From: Bacillus sp. FJAT-52991
GTDB lineage: Bacteria > Bacillota > Bacilli > Bacillales > Domibacillaceae
NCBI RefSeq assembly: GCF_037201805.1
Contig: NZ_CP147404.1
Coordinates: 1,326,001-1,390,000, forward strand
DNA: 64,000 nucleotides
Direction: 5' to 3'
The first letter of the stretch is position 1. Each line of letters starts with the position of its first letter. This document shows positions 30,499 to 40,570 of this stretch, one piece after another. The notes under the pieces are model-generated. The model saw nothing but the letters and a program-made list of their open reading frames with translations, was not told where the DNA came from and did not search any database. The translations under genes were made by a program, and so were the position numbers.

Positions 30499-30969
30499 AT
30501 GAGTAAAGTAATTGACATTGTAGAAGAACTCGTCACACCAATTACAGAAGATTTAAACTTGGAATTAGTGGATATTGAATACGTCAAAGAAGGTAAAAAT
30601 TGGTTTTTGCGTATTTATATCGACAAGGAAACAGGAGTGGATATTGAAGAATGCGGCCTCGTTAGTGAGCGTTTAAGCGAGCAACTAGATGCTAAAGATC
30701 CTATTCCATATAACTACTTCCTTGAAGTTTCTTCGCCAGGAGCGGAGAGACCGCTAAAGAAGCCAAAAGACTTTGAAAGAGCTGTCGGAAAAAGAGTACA
30801 CGTGAAAACGTATGAAGCAATTGACGGTGAAAAAGCTTTTGAAGGTACATTATTATCTTATGACGAAGAGTCATTGACCGTTGAATATATGGTCAAAACA
30901 AGAAAAAAACAAGTGGAAATCCCAATGGAGAAAGTGGCAAAAGCACGCCTTGCGGTTTCCTTCTCTTAA
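30499..30969 (+). CDS. rimP: Ribosome maturation factor RimP
   Basis: Needed for 30S subunit maturation. The 156 residues show the N-terminal domain ([23 protein letters not shown]) with [10 protein letters not shown] at its end and a C-terminal SH3-like domain ([16 protein letters not shown]). AGGAGG ribosome-binding site. First gene of the nusA-infB operon, as usual. Confidence 0.95.
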   Translation: MSKVIDIVEELVTPITEDLNLELVDIEYVKEGKNWFLRIYIDKETGVDIEECGLVSERLSEQLDAKDPIPYNYFLEVSSPGAERPLKKPKDFERAVGKRVHVKTYEAIDGEKAFEGTLLSYDEESLTVEYMVKTRKKQVEIPMEKVAKARLAVSFS

Positions 30970-31088
30970 TATAGAGAAGGAAACGTATAGGCCTTTATAG
31001 TTCCTGTCCTATAGTGAAAGGGAATTCCGTTTTTGTACAGCTTTCCATAAAGGATGGTTTGAATTAATTTAAGGGGGCGGAACGTTCG

Positions 31089-32207
31089 ATGAGCACTGAA
31101 TTATATGATGCTCTTTTGTATTTAGAGAAAGAAAAAGGAATTGAAAGAGATGTGATCATTGAGGCAATTGAAGCAGCACTTGTTTCTGCCTATAAGCGCA
31201 ACTTTAATCAAGCGCAAAATGTTCGCGTGGATCTCAATTTAGCAACAGGTACGATGCGTGTATTTGCACGTAAAGAAGTGGTAGACGAAGTATTTGATAG
31301 TCGCTTAGAAATTTCAGAAGCGGGTGCGAGAGAAGTGAATCCAGCGTATGAAATTGGCGATATTGTAGAATTAGAAGTGACGCCGAAAGATTTTGGTCGC
31401 ATTGCTGCTCAAACAGCGAAGCAAGTAGTAACTCAACGCGTACGTGAAGCGGAAAGAGGAATCATTTATTCTGAATTTATCGATCGCGAAGAAGATATTA
31501 TGACTGGAATCGTTCAACGTCAAGATTCTCGTTTTATTTATGTAAGTCTTGGCAAAATTGAAGCTTTATTGCCGTTATCTGAACAAATGCCTAATGAGAG
31601 CTATAAGCCACATGACCGCATTAAAGTTTTTATTACAAAAGTAGAGAGAACGACAAAAGGGCCGCAAATCTTTGTTTCAAGAACGCATCCAGGTCTATTA
31701 AAGCGCCTGTTTGAAATTGAAGTGCCGGAAATATTTGATGGTACGGTTGAGATTCGTTCTGTATCACGTGAAGCGGGAGACCGTTCAAAAATCTCCGTTT
31801 ATGCAGAAAATCCAGAAATTGATCCGGTTGGCGCATGCGTCGGTCCAAAAGGAAATCGTGTCCAGGCAATTGTCAATGAATTAAAAGGCGAAAAAATTGA
31901 TATCGTGAAATGGTCTGACGACCCGGTTGTGTTTGTTGCTAATGCGTTAAGCCCGTCGAAAGTCATCGATGTACAAGTAGATGAGGAAAATAAAGCAACA
32001 ACGGTGATTGTACCTGATTATCAGCTTTCTCTTGCTATTGGTAAAAGAGGACAAAATGCTCGCCTAGCGGCTAAGTTAACGAACTGGAAAATCGATATTA
32101 AGAGCGAATCTGATGCTCGTGAAGCTGGCATTTATCCGCGTGAAGACGCAGCGATGAAAACTGTAGATGAAGAAGCTTATGACTTTTCCTCCGAAGAAAT
32201 TGAATAA
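31089..32207 (+). CDS. nusA: Transcription termination/antitermination protein NusA
   Basis: RNA polymerase-associated factor that promotes pausing and intrinsic termination. The 372 residues comprise the N-terminal polymerase-binding domain, an S1 domain ([21 protein letters not shown]) and two KH domains ([37 protein letters not shown]). There are no C-terminal acidic repeats, as is normal for Firmicutes. The 119-bp gap before it contains a TATAGG/CCTATA pair and a GGAATTCC palindrome of unknown use. Confidence 0.96.
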   Translation: MSTELYDALLYLEKEKGIERDVIIEAIEAALVSAYKRNFNQAQNVRVDLNLATGTMRVFARKEVVDEVFDSRLEISEAGAREVNPAYEIGDIVELEVTPKDFGRIAAQTAKQVVTQRVREAERGIIYSEFIDREEDIMTGIVQRQDSRFIYVSLGKIEALLPLSEQMPNESYKPHDRIKVFITKVERTTKGPQIFVSRTHPGLLKRLFEIEVPEIFDGTVEIRSVSREAGDRSKISVYAENPEIDPVGACVGPKGNRVQAIVNELKGEKIDIVKWSDDPVVFVANALSPSKVIDVQVDEENKATTVIVPDYQLSLAIGKRGQNARLAAKLTNWKIDIKSESDAREAGIYPREDAAMKTVDEEAYDFSSEEIE

Positions 32208-32220
32208 GAGGTGAAGAACA

Positions 32221-32496
32221 ATGGCTAATCCTAAAAAAGTTCCATTAAGAAAATGTGTAGCTACAGGAGAAATGAAGTCGAAAAAAGAAATGGTAAGAAT
32301 CGTTCGTTCGAAAGAAGGGGACGTATCTGTTGACTTAACCGGTAAAAAGTCTGGGCGCGGAGCTTATTTATCGAAAAGTAAAGAAGCTGTTGAATTAGCG
32401 AAAAAAAGAGGAATCTTATCTCGGCATTTAAGTTCAGAGATTCCGGATGCTGTTTTTGAGGAATTGCTGTCTCTTGTAGAAAAGGAGAGGCATTAA
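32221..32496 (+). CDS. rnpM: YlxR/RnpM family RNA-binding protein
   Basis: Small (91-residue) DUF448 protein. The conserved motif RKCVATGEMKSKKEMVRIVRSKEG and GRGAYLSKSKEAVELAKK are present. In B. subtilis YlxR has been linked to RNase P regulation. It sits 13 bp after nusA in the standard nusA-ylxR-ylxQ-infB order. Confidence 0.9.
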   Translation: MANPKKVPLRKCVATGEMKSKKEMVRIVRSKEGDVSVDLTGKKSGRGAYLSKSKEAVELAKKRGILSRHLSSEIPDAVFEELLSLVEKERH

Positions 32497-32499
32497 TTC

Positions 32500-32817
32500 A
32501 TGAAACAGCCTCAATGGGTAGGATTAATCGGATTAGCTAACCGTGCAAGAAAAATTATTTCCGGCGAAGAACTAACAGTAAAAGAAATTCAAAGAGGCCA
32601 AGCTAAATTGATTGTGCTTTCAATGGATGCTTCGCCTAATACAAAGAAAAAAATTCAAGATAAAGCAAGTTTTTACCAAGTGCCCGTAAGGTGGGTAGAT
32701 GATCGGTATGTTCTAGGCCAGGCAATTGGCAAAGAGGCTAGGGTTGTTTTAGCGGTGTTAGACGCAGGTTTTGCAAACAAGCTTTCCTCCCTTCTCGATG
32801 ATAATATGCGGGGGTGA
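32500..32817 (+). CDS. ylxQ: L7Ae-family kink-turn RNA-binding protein YlxQ
   Basis: A 105-residue protein with an L7Ae/L30e fold: [39 protein letters not shown] and the VLDAG end. YlxQ binds kink-turn RNA in vitro. ATG 32500 is 3 bp after rnpM and is preceded by AAAGGAGAGG. Confidence 0.92.
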   Translation: MKQPQWVGLIGLANRARKIISGEELTVKEIQRGQAKLIVLSMDASPNTKKKIQDKASFYQVPVRWVDDRYVLGQAIGKEARVVLAVLDAGFANKLSSLLDDNMRG

Positions 32818-32824
32818 ACATATA

Positions 32825-34927
32825 ATGAGTCAAAAAAGAGTGTATGAATATGCGAAACAAAAAAATGTGTCAAGTAAAGTGGTCATTGATAAATTAAAAG
32901 AGTTGAATGTAGAAGTCTCTAACCATATGACTGTTATTGACAAGGGGGCTATGCAAAAATTGGATAAATCATTAAATCAATCAAAAACAAATAATAAACC
33001 AAGTGCCAGTAAAGGTGCACCGTCAAAACCTAAGCAAGGAGCTAAATCTCAAGATTCTAAGAGAAATCCCCAGCAAAAAGGGAATAATAAAGCTCAAGGG
33101 CGTAACAAACAGCAAGGGAATAAACAGAGAAATGTAAAACCTGCTGCACCAACTCCGCCTAAAGTGAAAGAATTGCCAGAAAAAATTACGTTTACTGGTT
33201 CATTAACCGTAACCGAATTGGCAAAGAAGCTCAATCGCGAGCCGTCTGAAATTATTAAAAAGCTGTTCATGCTAGGTGTCATGGCTACAATTAACCAAGA
33301 GTTAGATAGTGATGCCATTGAACTAATTGCTGGTGAATACGGCGTAGAAGTAGAAGAAGAGATCTTAATTGATAAAGCGGATTTAGAAGTATATTTTGAA
33401 GCGGATGAAGAAGGGAAAGCGATTGAGCGACCAGCAGTTGTGACAATCATGGGACACGTTGACCATGGAAAAACAACGCTTCTTGACTCCATTCGAAATA
33501 CGAAAGTCACTGAAGGAGAAGCTGGTGGAATCACTCAGCATATCGGTGCTTATCAAATTGAAGAGCAAGGCAAAAAAATCACGTTCCTTGATACACCTGG
33601 ACATGCTGCGTTTACAACGATGCGTGCTCGCGGAGCGAAAATTACAGATATCACGATCCTTGTCGTGGCAGCAGATGATGGAGTGATGCCGCAAACGATT
33701 GAAGCGATCAATCATGCGAAAGCGGCAGAAGTGCCAATTATTGTTGCAGTAAACAAAATTGACAAGCCAACAGCGAATCCTGATCGCGTGATGCAAGAAT
33801 TAACTGAGCATGGTCTTTTACCGGAAGCTTGGGGTGGCGAAACGATTTTCGTTCCTTTATCAGCGAAACATGGTGAAGGAATTGACACGTTGCTTGAAAT
33901 GATTCTTTTAGTGGCTGAAGTAGAAGAGTTAAAAGCTAACCCTAATCGCCGTTCCATTGGAACAGTTATCGAGGCTGAGCTTGATAAAGGCCGCGGTTCG
34001 GTTGCAACATTGCTTGTTCAAAATGGTACATTAAATGTAGGAGATCCAATCGTTGTCGGCAACACGTTCGGTCGTGTGCGTGCAATGGTCAATGATTTAG
34101 GGCGCCGCGTAAAAGTAGCAGGACCTTCTACACCTGTGGAAATTACTGGATTGAATGACGTGCCATTAGCTGGAGACCGTTTCGTTGTTTTTGAAGATGA
34201 GAAAACAGCTCGCCAAATTGGTGAAGCACGTGCTCAAGAAGCATTGCAAGCGCAACGTAGCGAGAAATCTCGTGTCAGCTTAGATAATCTATTTGAACAT
34301 ATGAAACAAGGCGAAATGAAAGATTTAAATATCGTTTTAAAAGCTGACGTTCAAGGCTCGCTTGAAGCAGTTGCTGCTGCTTTGCGAAAACTTGAAGTAG
34401 AAGGCGTAAACGTGAAAATCATTCATACTGGTGTCGGAGCTATTACAGAGTCGGATGTTATTTTAGCATCAGCTTCTAATGCGATTGTTATCGGCTTCAA
34501 TGTACGTCCAGATGTGAATGCAAAACGTGCAGCAGAAGCGGAAGAAGTCGATGTACGTCTTCACCGTATCATTTATAAAGTAATCGAAGAAATTGAAGCG
34601 GCAATGAAAGGAATGCTTGATCCTGAATTCCAAGAAAAAATCATCGGTCAAGCAGAAGTGCGTCAAACATTTAAAGTATCGAAAGTTGGTACAATTGCCG
34701 GATCTTATGTGACTGACGGTAAAATCACTCGCGATAGCGGTGTTCGTTTAATTCGTGATGGCATTGTTATTTTTGAAGGGGAAGTCGATGCACTGAGACG
34801 CTTCAAAGATGATGCGAAAGAAGTGGCTCAAGGTTATGAGTGCGGAATCACGATTAAAAACTTCAATGATGTGAAGGAAGGCGACATTATTGAAGCCTTC
34901 ATTGAAGAGGAAATTGAGCGTAAATGA
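32825..34927 (+). CDS. infB: Translation initiation factor IF-2
   Basis: GTPase that brings fMet-tRNA to the 30S subunit. About 200 N-terminal residues include IF2-N domains and a Lys/Gln/Asn-rich linker. The G domain carries [12 protein letters not shown] (from about 209), [16 protein letters not shown] and NKIDKP, then come C1/C2 domains. The start is ATG 32825 after GGGGGTGAAC; an in-frame ATG at 32771 lies within ylxQ. Length 700 residues. The stop overlaps ylxP. Confidence 0.96.
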   Translation: MSQKRVYEYAKQKNVSSKVVIDKLKELNVEVSNHMTVIDKGAMQKLDKSLNQSKTNNKPSASKGAPSKPKQGAKSQDSKRNPQQKGNNKAQGRNKQQGNKQRNVKPAAPTPPKVKELPEKITFTGSLTVTELAKKLNREPSEIIKKLFMLGVMATINQELDSDAIELIAGEYGVEVEEEILIDKADLEVYFEADEEGKAIERPAVVTIMGHVDHGKTTLLDSIRNTKVTEGEAGGITQHIGAYQIEEQGKKITFLDTPGHAAFTTMRARGAKITDITILVVAADDGVMPQTIEAINHAKAAEVPIIVAVNKIDKPTANPDRVMQELTEHGLLPEAWGGETIFVPLSAKHGEGIDTLLEMILLVAEVEELKANPNRRSIGTVIEAELDKGRGSVATLLVQNGTLNVGDPIVVGNTFGRVRAMVNDLGRRVKVAGPSTPVEITGLNDVPLAGDRFVVFEDEKTARQIGEARAQEALQAQRSEKSRVSLDNLFEHMKQGEMKDLNIVLKADVQGSLEAVAAALRKLEVEGVNVKIIHTGVGAITESDVILASASNAIVIGFNVRPDVNAKRAAEAEEVDVRLHRIIYKVIEEIEAAMKGMLDPEFQEKIIGQAEVRQTFKVSKVGTIAGSYVTDGKITRDSGVRLIRDGIVIFEGEVDALRRFKDDAKEVAQGYECGITIKNFNDVKEGDIIEAFIEEEIERK

Positions 34928-35202
34928 TTGGTTGCGTTGAAGTAGAATATGTCATTCATGAGTCCCATTCTTTAAAAGAAAAACGGGCCGTGCTTCAACG
35001 TACAATCACTCGCCTAAAACAAAAATTAAATGTGTCTGTTGCTGAGACGAACCATCAAGACGTTTGGCAACGGACACAGCTTACCATTGTCACCGTCGCT
35101 TCCTCCAAACAAGCAGCTGAGAGGGAACTAGAAAACGCATTGAAATTTCTAGACTCGTTTCCTGAATGGGAGCGTCTGATGACATCCTATGAATGGTTAT
35201 AG
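34924..35202 (+). CDS. ylxP: DUF503 protein YlxP
   Basis: A 92-residue DUF503 protein ([39 protein letters not shown]). Its precise function is not known to me; it lies between infB and rbfA throughout Bacilli, which suggests a role in ribosome work. The ATGA overlap with infB implies translational coupling. Confidence 0.9.
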   Translation: MIGCVEVEYVIHESHSLKEKRAVLQRTITRLKQKLNVSVAETNHQDVWQRTQLTIVTVASSKQAAERELENALKFLDSFPEWERLMTSYEWL

Positions 35203-35216
35203 AGAGGTGAATAAAG

Positions 35217-35558
35217 ATGACTCTTCGTTCTAATCGTGTCGGAGAACAAATGAAAAAAGAGCTAACGGATATTTTAAACCGTAAAGTGAAGGATCCTCGC
35301 ATTGGCTTTATTACTGTTACAGATGTAGAGGTCACTGGTGATCTTCAACAAGCGAAGGTTTATATTACTGTCCTTGGCGATGAGCAGAAACGGGAAGAAA
35401 CGTTAAAAGCTCTTGCAAAAGCGAAGGGATTTATCCGTTCTGAAGTGGGACAGAGAATCCGTCTTCGCAAAACACCGGAATTACTGTTTGAATTCGATGA
35501 ATCCATCGCTTATGGAAATCGAATTGATGCTCTGCTACGAGAAATTGATAGCGAGTAG
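35217..35558 (+). CDS. rbfA: 30S ribosome-binding factor RbfA
   Basis: Cold-shock-related 30S maturation factor. The 113 residues carry [37 protein letters not shown] in two conserved blocks and [23 protein letters not shown] lies before ATG 35217. It is followed by a terminator before truB. Confidence 0.95.
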   Translation: MTLRSNRVGEQMKKELTDILNRKVKDPRIGFITVTDVEVTGDLQQAKVYITVLGDEQKREETLKALAKAKGFIRSEVGQRIRLRKTPELLFEFDESIAYGNRIDALLREIDSE

Positions 35559-35626
35559 CCCTAAATGTGAAAGGTCTTTCGTTTCTGACTTGAATGCATA
35601 TAGACTTTTTTCTATATTTAATTCAT

Positions 35627-35652
35627 AAAGAGGCGTAAGACCTCTTTTTTTT
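35627..35652 (+). terminator. Terminator between rbfA and truB
   Basis: AAAGAGG pairs with CCTCTTT around CGTAAGA and is followed by a run of T. Confidence 0.8.
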
Positions 35653-35682
35653 ACGAAGAAAATAAAGAAGGAGAGAACGAGG

Positions 35683-36591
35683 ATGAACGGTATATTACCA
35701 CTTTGGAAAGAAAAAGGGATGACCTCTCATGACTGCGTCTTTCGTATTAGAAAAATCCTTCGCACAAAAAAAGTGGGCCATACTGGAACGCTTGATCCAG
35801 ATGTGGAAGGGGTATTACCGATCTGTATTGGTCGAGCGACGAAACTATCGGAATATATTATGAATTCGGGAAAAACGTATGTTGCCGAAGTGACGATAGG
35901 TTATTCTACAACGACGGAGGATGCCTCTGGAGAGTTAGTTGAACAAAGAGCAGTAACTGAACCATTTTCAAGGGAAGATATCTTACGTGTATTGCAGTCT
36001 TTAACGGGAGAGATCGTTCAAACGCCACCGATGTATTCTGCAGTCAAAGTCAATGGGAAACGATTGTATGAATATGCTCGTCAAGGAATAGAAGTCGAAC
36101 GGCCTTCTAGAAAAGTAATGATTGAAGACATAGAACTTCTTGACGATAGAGAAGTGTTTGCTGGAGAGACGATCCGCTTTTCTATTCGTGTCGTTTGTGG
36201 GAAAGGAACATATATCCGTACGTTAGCTGTCATGATCGGTGAAAGATTAGGTTATCCTGCTCATATGTCCCATTTAGTAAGAACCTCATCAGGTGGGTTT
36301 ACTCAAGCAGACTGTTTGACTCTTCAGCAGTTAGAGGAGAAGCAAGAAAATAACGAAGTCGAAGCTTGGTTGCACCCACTTGAAAAAGGTGTTTTACATT
36401 TGCCGAAATGGGAGATAAGTGATACATTAGCAGAGAAAGTTAAAAATGGCGCTGTGCTTGAGTTGCCAAATGATTGGCCAGCAGGAGAAGCGGAAGCTGT
36501 CGTTATCTTTCAAGGGCATTTACTAGCTATATATGGTTTGCATCCGACAAAACCAGGGAAAGTAAAGCCTGTAAAAGTATTAGGTGATTGA
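35683..36591 (+). CDS. truB: tRNA pseudouridine-55 synthase TruB
   Basis: Makes pseudouridine 55 in the T loop of tRNAs. The catalytic Asp D38 is in VGHTGTLDPDVEGVLPI; GKTYVAEVTIGYSTTTEDASG, PPMYSAVKVNGKRLYEYAR and RVVCGKGTYIRTL are conserved, and a small PUA-like C-terminal region follows. Length 302 residues. AAGGAGAG lies 8 bases upstream; ribF follows after 22 bp. Confidence 0.95.
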   Translation: MNGILPLWKEKGMTSHDCVFRIRKILRTKKVGHTGTLDPDVEGVLPICIGRATKLSEYIMNSGKTYVAEVTIGYSTTTEDASGELVEQRAVTEPFSREDILRVLQSLTGEIVQTPPMYSAVKVNGKRLYEYARQGIEVERPSRKVMIEDIELLDDREVFAGETIRFSIRVVCGKGTYIRTLAVMIGERLGYPAHMSHLVRTSSGGFTQADCLTLQQLEEKQENNEVEAWLHPLEKGVLHLPKWEISDTLAEKVKNGAVLELPNDWPAGEAEAVVIFQGHLLAIYGLHPTKPGKVKPVKVLGD

Positions 36592-36613
36592 CCAGGAAGA
36601 AGGGTGAAGAAAA

Positions 36614-37561
36614 GTGGAAATGATCATGTTGCACCATCCTCATCAATTACATAGAGAAGACTTACCACCGCTCGTTATAGCTCTTGGTTTTTTTGACGGT
36701 GTACATAAAGGTCATCAGCAAGTGATTCAAACAGCAGTAAACAAAGCACGAGAGTTAGGTATCAAAAGTGCCGTGATGACATTCGACCCGCATCCCTCTG
36801 TTGTGTTAGGTCGAAAGCATAAGCAAATTAAATATATTACCCCATTACAAGAGAAAAAACACGTCATGGAATCGCTTGGTGTGGATTACTTATTTGTTGT
36901 GCGATTCACCTCTGACTTCGCTGCTTTAGAACCGCAGCAATTCATTGACCATTATATTATCGGTCTACACGTCTTGCACGTAGTAGCTGGTTTTGATTAT
37001 ACGTACGGTAGACTAGGCAAGGGAACGATGGAGACGATTCATTTTCATTCTCGAGACCAATTTGATTTTACGACGGTTGATAAATTCGAGTATGAGGCAG
37101 AAAAGGTTAGCTCAACGAGAATACGAACACTTCTTGAAGATGGACAAATGGACATGGTGAAGCAATTAATTGGTCGGCCATACGAAGTGAGAGGTACGGT
37201 TATTCACGGAGATAAGCGAGGACGAAAAATCGGCTTTCCAACCGCGAATATTGAAGTAAGTGCTGATTTTATCACTCCTAAAACGGGTGTTTACGCAGTG
37301 AAGATCAAGGTGAAAGGTCATTGGTATAACGGAGTTTGTAATATCGGATACAGACCAACCTTTAAAAATCCAGATGAACCTTCATTATCGATTGAAGTAC
37401 ATATTTTTGATTTTCAACATTCGATCTATGGAGAGGAAGTCGCTATTCAATGGTTTATCCATATTCGGGGGGAACAGAAATTTAACGGTATTGAAGAGCT
37501 TGTCCGCCAAATTGAAAAGGATAAACAAATGGCCATGGACTGTTTGGTTAAGCAATCATAA
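36614..37561 (+). CDS. ribF: Bifunctional riboflavin kinase/FAD synthetase (RibF, RibC in B. subtilis)
   Basis: Turns riboflavin into FMN and FAD. The N-terminal FMN adenylyltransferase domain has ALGFFDGVHKGHQQVI and SSTRIR-like STRIRTLLEDG; the C-terminal kinase domain has GDKRGRKIGFPTANIEV and GVCNIGYRPTF. The GTG start at 36614 gives MEMIMLHHPHQL, aligning with B. subtilis. The stop codon TAA (37559-37561) lies within the left end of a repeat element (37558-37613), so the native C-terminus may have been changed by that insertion. Length 315 residues, close to normal. Confidence 0.94.
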   Translation: MEMIMLHHPHQLHREDLPPLVIALGFFDGVHKGHQQVIQTAVNKARELGIKSAVMTFDPHPSVVLGRKHKQIKYITPLQEKKHVMESLGVDYLFVVRFTSDFAALEPQQFIDHYIIGLHVLHVVAGFDYTYGRLGKGTMETIHFHSRDQFDFTTVDKFEYEAEKVSSTRIRTLLEDGQMDMVKQLIGRPYEVRGTVIHGDKRGRKIGFPTANIEVSADFITPKTGVYAVKIKVKGHWYNGVCNIGYRPTFKNPDEPSLSIEVHIFDFQHSIYGEEVAIQWFIHIRGEQKFNGIEELVRQIEKDKQMAMDCLVKQS

Positions 37562-37613
37562 AGTGAAACTTCCATCAGTGGGGATCTTACAGCCCGTTAA
37601 TGCGGGATAAAAA
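37558..37613 (+). mobile_element. Miniature repeat element, short copy (A)
   Basis: This 56-bp unit shares its left end (ATAAAGTGAAACTTC-n-ATCAGTGG) and its right end (about 28 identical bases ending GCGGGATAAAAA, with a CCCG/CGGG mini-hairpin) with the 224-bp copy at 61021-61244, which lies in the opposite orientation. The middle of the long copy is missing. Hairpins near each end and the lack of terminal inverted repeats suggest an IS200/IS605-type non-autonomous element. It overlaps the ribF stop and abuts the rpsO promoter. Confidence 0.65.
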
Positions 37614-37615
37614 GC

Positions 37616-37644
37616 TTGCATTTTGATTGAATATCCGATACAAT
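37616..37644 (+). promoter_or_regulatory. Promoter of rpsO
   Basis: TTGCAT and TACAAT are 17 bp apart, just after the repeat element. The expected start near 37651 leaves a leader of about 87 nt. Confidence 0.65.
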
Positions 37645-37650
37645 TGAAAT

Positions 37651-37737
37651 CGCATAAATTGAACCTTTGCTTGGCATTGCGCCACTCCGACGCATGCTCA
37701 GTAACAGGGGATTTGAAAATTTAAGGAGGAATTACAA
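37651..37737 (+). promoter_or_regulatory. rpsO mRNA leader (S15 autoregulatory region)
   Basis: S15 is known to regulate its own synthesis through a leader RNA in Bacillaceae. The segment here has the G/C-rich core TTGGCATTGCGCC and CGACGCATGCT before the AAGGAGG site. I did not fold it in full, so the assignment is by position plus these pairings. Confidence 0.45.
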
Positions 37738-38007
37738 ATGGCATTAACTCAAGAACGTAAGAATGAAATCATCAGCCAATTTAAAACACATGAGAGTGAC
37801 ACAGGATCTCCAGAAGTACAAATCGCTGTACTTACTGAGCAAATCAACACTCTAAACGATCATTTACGTACTCACAAAAAAGATCATCATTCACGTCGTG
37901 GTCTTTTGAAAATGGTAGGACGTCGTCGTAACTTGTTAACGTACCTTCGTAACAAAGACGTTCAACGTTACCGTGAACTAATTCAAAAACTTGGTTTACG
38001 TCGATAA
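37738..38007 (+). CDS. rpsO: 30S ribosomal protein S15
   Basis: Primary 16S rRNA-binding protein of the small subunit. It is exactly 89 residues, as in the family, with [19 protein letters not shown] and [29 protein letters not shown] ribosome-binding site. Followed by a strong terminator. Confidence 0.97.
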   Translation: MALTQERKNEIISQFKTHESDTGSPEVQIAVLTEQINTLNDHLRTHKKDHHSRRGLLKMVGRRRNLLTYLRNKDVQRYRELIQKLGLRR

Positions 38008-38017
38008 GCAATGCGGG

Positions 38018-38041
38018 AAGCGGGATTTTTCCCGCTTTTTT
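38018..38041 (+). terminator. Terminator after rpsO
   Basis: AAGCGGGA pairs with TCCCGCTT, loop TTTT, followed by TTTT. Confidence 0.85.
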
Positions 38042-38152
38042 ATTACGTTCAAAACATTTGGTATTTAATTACATTTGGTGTTAAAAATAAATGCTTAATG
38101 AATATGTTTTCAGTAAATAATACATAAGATAGGTAATTTAAAGGTTACACCT

Positions 38153-38180
38153 TTGCATAGCATTCAACGAATGTTATGCT
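38153..38180 (+). promoter_or_regulatory. pnp promoter overlapping an 11-bp palindrome
   Basis: TTGCAT and TATGCT are 16 bp apart, and the same bases form an inverted repeat GCATAGCATTC (38155-38165) with GAATGTTATGC (38169-38179), loop AAC. The palindrome covers both promoter boxes, so it could be an operator; if transcription starts further upstream it would instead be a leader hairpin. The rest of the 230-bp gap between rpsO and pnp is AT-rich without other signals. Confidence 0.4.
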
Positions 38181-38237
38181 ATTATGTAGAATTGCAAATT
38201 ATTCATCATTTTTATTGATATAGAGAGGGGTTCATTT

Positions 38238-40364
38238 ATGGAGCAAGGGAAACAAACATTTTCCATAGAATGGGCAGGCCGAACGCTGACAGTAGAAATC
38301 GGCGAGGTCGCTAAACAAGCAAATGGAGCAGCATTAATCCATTATGGAGATACGGTTGTGTTAAGCACAGCAACAGCATCAAAAGAAGCAAAAGCAGTAG
38401 ACTTTTTCCCATTGACAGTAAATTATGAAGAACGTTTATATGCGGTAGGAAAAATCCCGGGTGGATTTATTAAACGTGAAGGTCGTCCGAGTGAAAAAGC
38501 GACGTTGGCAAGTCGCTTAATCGATCGTCCGATTCGTCCTTTGTTTGCAGACGGATTCCGTAATGAAGTACAAGTCATTAGTATCGTGATGAGTGTGGAT
38601 CAAGATTGTTCCTCTGAAATGGCGGCTATGTTTGGCTCTTCTTTAGCGCTAAGCATTTCTGATATCCCATTCGAAGGTCCAATTGCCGGTGCCGTTGTAG
38701 GACGCATTGATGGGGAGTTCATTATCAATCCATCTGTTGAGCAAATGGAAAGCAGTGATATGAACTTAACCGTTGCTGGTACGAAAGATGCCATCAACAT
38801 GGTTGAAGCAGGAGCGGATGAAGTACCTGAAGAAGTGATGCTTGAAGCGATTATGTTTGGGCATGAAGAAATTAAACGGATGATTGCTTTCCAAGAGGAA
38901 ATTGTTCAAGCGGTTGGAAAAGAAAAGATCGCAGTGGAACTATATGAAATTGACTTCGACATTGAGCAAAAAATTCGGACACTTTGTGAGCAAGATATGG
39001 TTCAAGCGATTCAAGTACAAGAAAAGCACGCTCGTGAAGAAGCGATCACAGCAGTAAAAGATGCAGTGAAAGACAAATTCATTGAAGAAGAAGCCGATGA
39101 CGAAACAATGAAACAAGTGGGACAAATGTTAGATAAGCTTGTGAAGGAAGAAGTTCGTCGTTTAATTACGGTAGAAAAAATTCGACCAGATGGACGTCAA
39201 ATCGATGAGATTCGTCCGCTAGCGTCCACAATCGGTATTTTGCCGCGTACGCATGGTTCTGGAATGTTCACGCGTGGGCAAACGCAAGTACTAAGCATCT
39301 GTACACTTGGTGCTCTAGGCGATGTGCAAATTTTAGATGGATTAGGCGTAGAAGAATCAAAACGCTTTATGCATCATTACAATTTCCCTTCCTTCAGTGT
39401 TGGTGAAACTCGTCCTCTTCGCGCGCCGGGTCGCCGTGAAATTGGACATGGTGCTTTAGGAGAAAGAGCACTTGAACCAATCGTTCCTAGTGAAAAGGAT
39501 TTCCCATACACAATTCGTCTTGTATCAGAAGTATTAGAATCGAATGGTTCGTCTTCTCAAGCAAGTATTTGTGCAAGTACGATGGCGATGATGGATGCTG
39601 GTGTACCAATTAAAGCGCCAGTAGCTGGAATTGCGATGGGTCTAGTGAAATCTGGTGAACATTATACCGTATTAACAGATATTCAAGGGCTAGAAGACCA
39701 CTTAGGTGATATGGACTTTAAAGTTGCAGGTACATCTAAAGGGGTAACGGCGCTTCAAATGGATATTAAGATTGAAGGGCTTAGCCGAGAAATTCTTGAA
39801 GAAGCATTGCAACAAGCAAAAACAGGTCGTATGCAGATTTTAGACCATATGATGGCTACGATCTCTCAACCACGTGAAGAATTATCTGCTTATGCACCGA
39901 AAATTTTAACAATGAAAATTAACCCAGATAAGATCCGTGATGTTATTGGACCAAGCGGAAAACAAATCAATAAAATCATTGATGAGACAGGGGTTAAAAT
40001 TGACATCGAGCAAGATGGAACGATTTTCATTTCTTCTACAGAGGCAGCTAAAAATAATCAAGCAAAGAAAATTATTGAAGACATCGTTCGTGAGGTGGAA
40101 GTTGGCCAAATGTACTTAGGAACGGTGAAGCGCATTGAGAAGTTCGGTGCTTTTGTTGAACTATTCCCAGGTAAAGACGGTCTCGTTCATATTTCTGAAT
40201 TAGCAGAAGAGCGAGTTCGTAAAGTGGAGGATGTCGTTGCTCTTGGAGATCAATTATTGGTGAAAGTGATCAATATTGATGATCAAGGCCGAGTGAATAT
40301 TTCTCGTAAAGCGGTATTAAAAGAGCAGAAGGAAGCAGCTGAAAAGCAGCAGCAAGAATCTTAA
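38238..40364 (+). CDS. pnp: Polyribonucleotide nucleotidyltransferase (PNPase)
   Basis: 3'-5' phosphorolytic exoribonuclease of the RNA decay machinery. The 708 residues hold two RNase PH domains ([40 protein letters not shown] with the catalytic [15 protein letters not shown]), a KH domain ([20 protein letters not shown]) and a C-terminal S1 domain ([27 protein letters not shown]). GAGAGGGG site before ATG. Confidence 0.96.
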   Translation: MEQGKQTFSIEWAGRTLTVEIGEVAKQANGAALIHYGDTVVLSTATASKEAKAVDFFPLTVNYEERLYAVGKIPGGFIKREGRPSEKATLASRLIDRPIRPLFADGFRNEVQVISIVMSVDQDCSSEMAAMFGSSLALSISDIPFEGPIAGAVVGRIDGEFIINPSVEQMESSDMNLTVAGTKDAINMVEAGADEVPEEVMLEAIMFGHEEIKRMIAFQEEIVQAVGKEKIAVELYEIDFDIEQKIRTLCEQDMVQAIQVQEKHAREEAITAVKDAVKDKFIEEEADDETMKQVGQMLDKLVKEEVRRLITVEKIRPDGRQIDEIRPLASTIGILPRTHGSGMFTRGQTQVLSICTLGALGDVQILDGLGVEESKRFMHHYNFPSFSVGETRPLRAPGRREIGHGALGERALEPIVPSEKDFPYTIRLVSEVLESNGSSSQASICASTMAMMDAGVPIKAPVAGIAMGLVKSGEHYTVLTDIQGLEDHLGDMDFKVAGTSKGVTALQMDIKIEGLSREILEEALQQAKTGRMQILDHMMATISQPREELSAYAPKILTMKINPDKIRDVIGPSGKQINKIIDETGVKIDIEQDGTIFISSTEAAKNNQAKKIIEDIVREVEVGQMYLGTVKRIEKFGAFVELFPGKDGLVHISELAEERVRKVEDVVALGDQLLVKVINIDDQGRVNISRKAVLKEQKEAAEKQQQES

Positions 40365-40456
40365 TAGTAAAGGTCTGTCATAATGGGGTCTGTCTCTGAT
40401 GAACTTTACAATATCTAAAAAAGCTATTCATAATAGGTTTTAGGTATTGCATCGTT

Positions 40457-40475
40457 AGGGGGCAAGCCCTTTTTT
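40457..40475 (+). terminator. Weak terminator after pnp
   Basis: AGGG and CCCT enclose GGCAAG and are followed by TTTTT. The stem is short. Confidence 0.4.
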
Positions 40476-40525
40476 AATGAGCGTAAGTGTTTGACTGTTT
40501 GTACAATTGACTGAGTTCTACTTCT

Positions 40526-40557
40526 TTTCGTTCACTCATAGTTTTAAATGAACGAAA
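40526..40557 (+). promoter_or_regulatory. Inverted repeat over the ylxY ribosome-binding site
   Basis: TTTCGTTCA (40526-40534) and TGAACGAAA (40549-40557) form a perfect 9-bp stem with a 14-base loop. The right arm runs directly into the ribosome-binding site (GAAAGGAGG), so the hairpin could restrict translation of ylxY, or serve as an operator. Confidence 0.4.
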
Positions 40558-40570
40558 GGAGGAATCGATC

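Noticed and set aside
33094..33796. Two long minus-strand frames inside infB (146 and 137 codons)
   Set aside because: They are antisense to conserved IF-2 coding sequence, with compositions typical of reverse-frame shadows and no ribosome-binding site.
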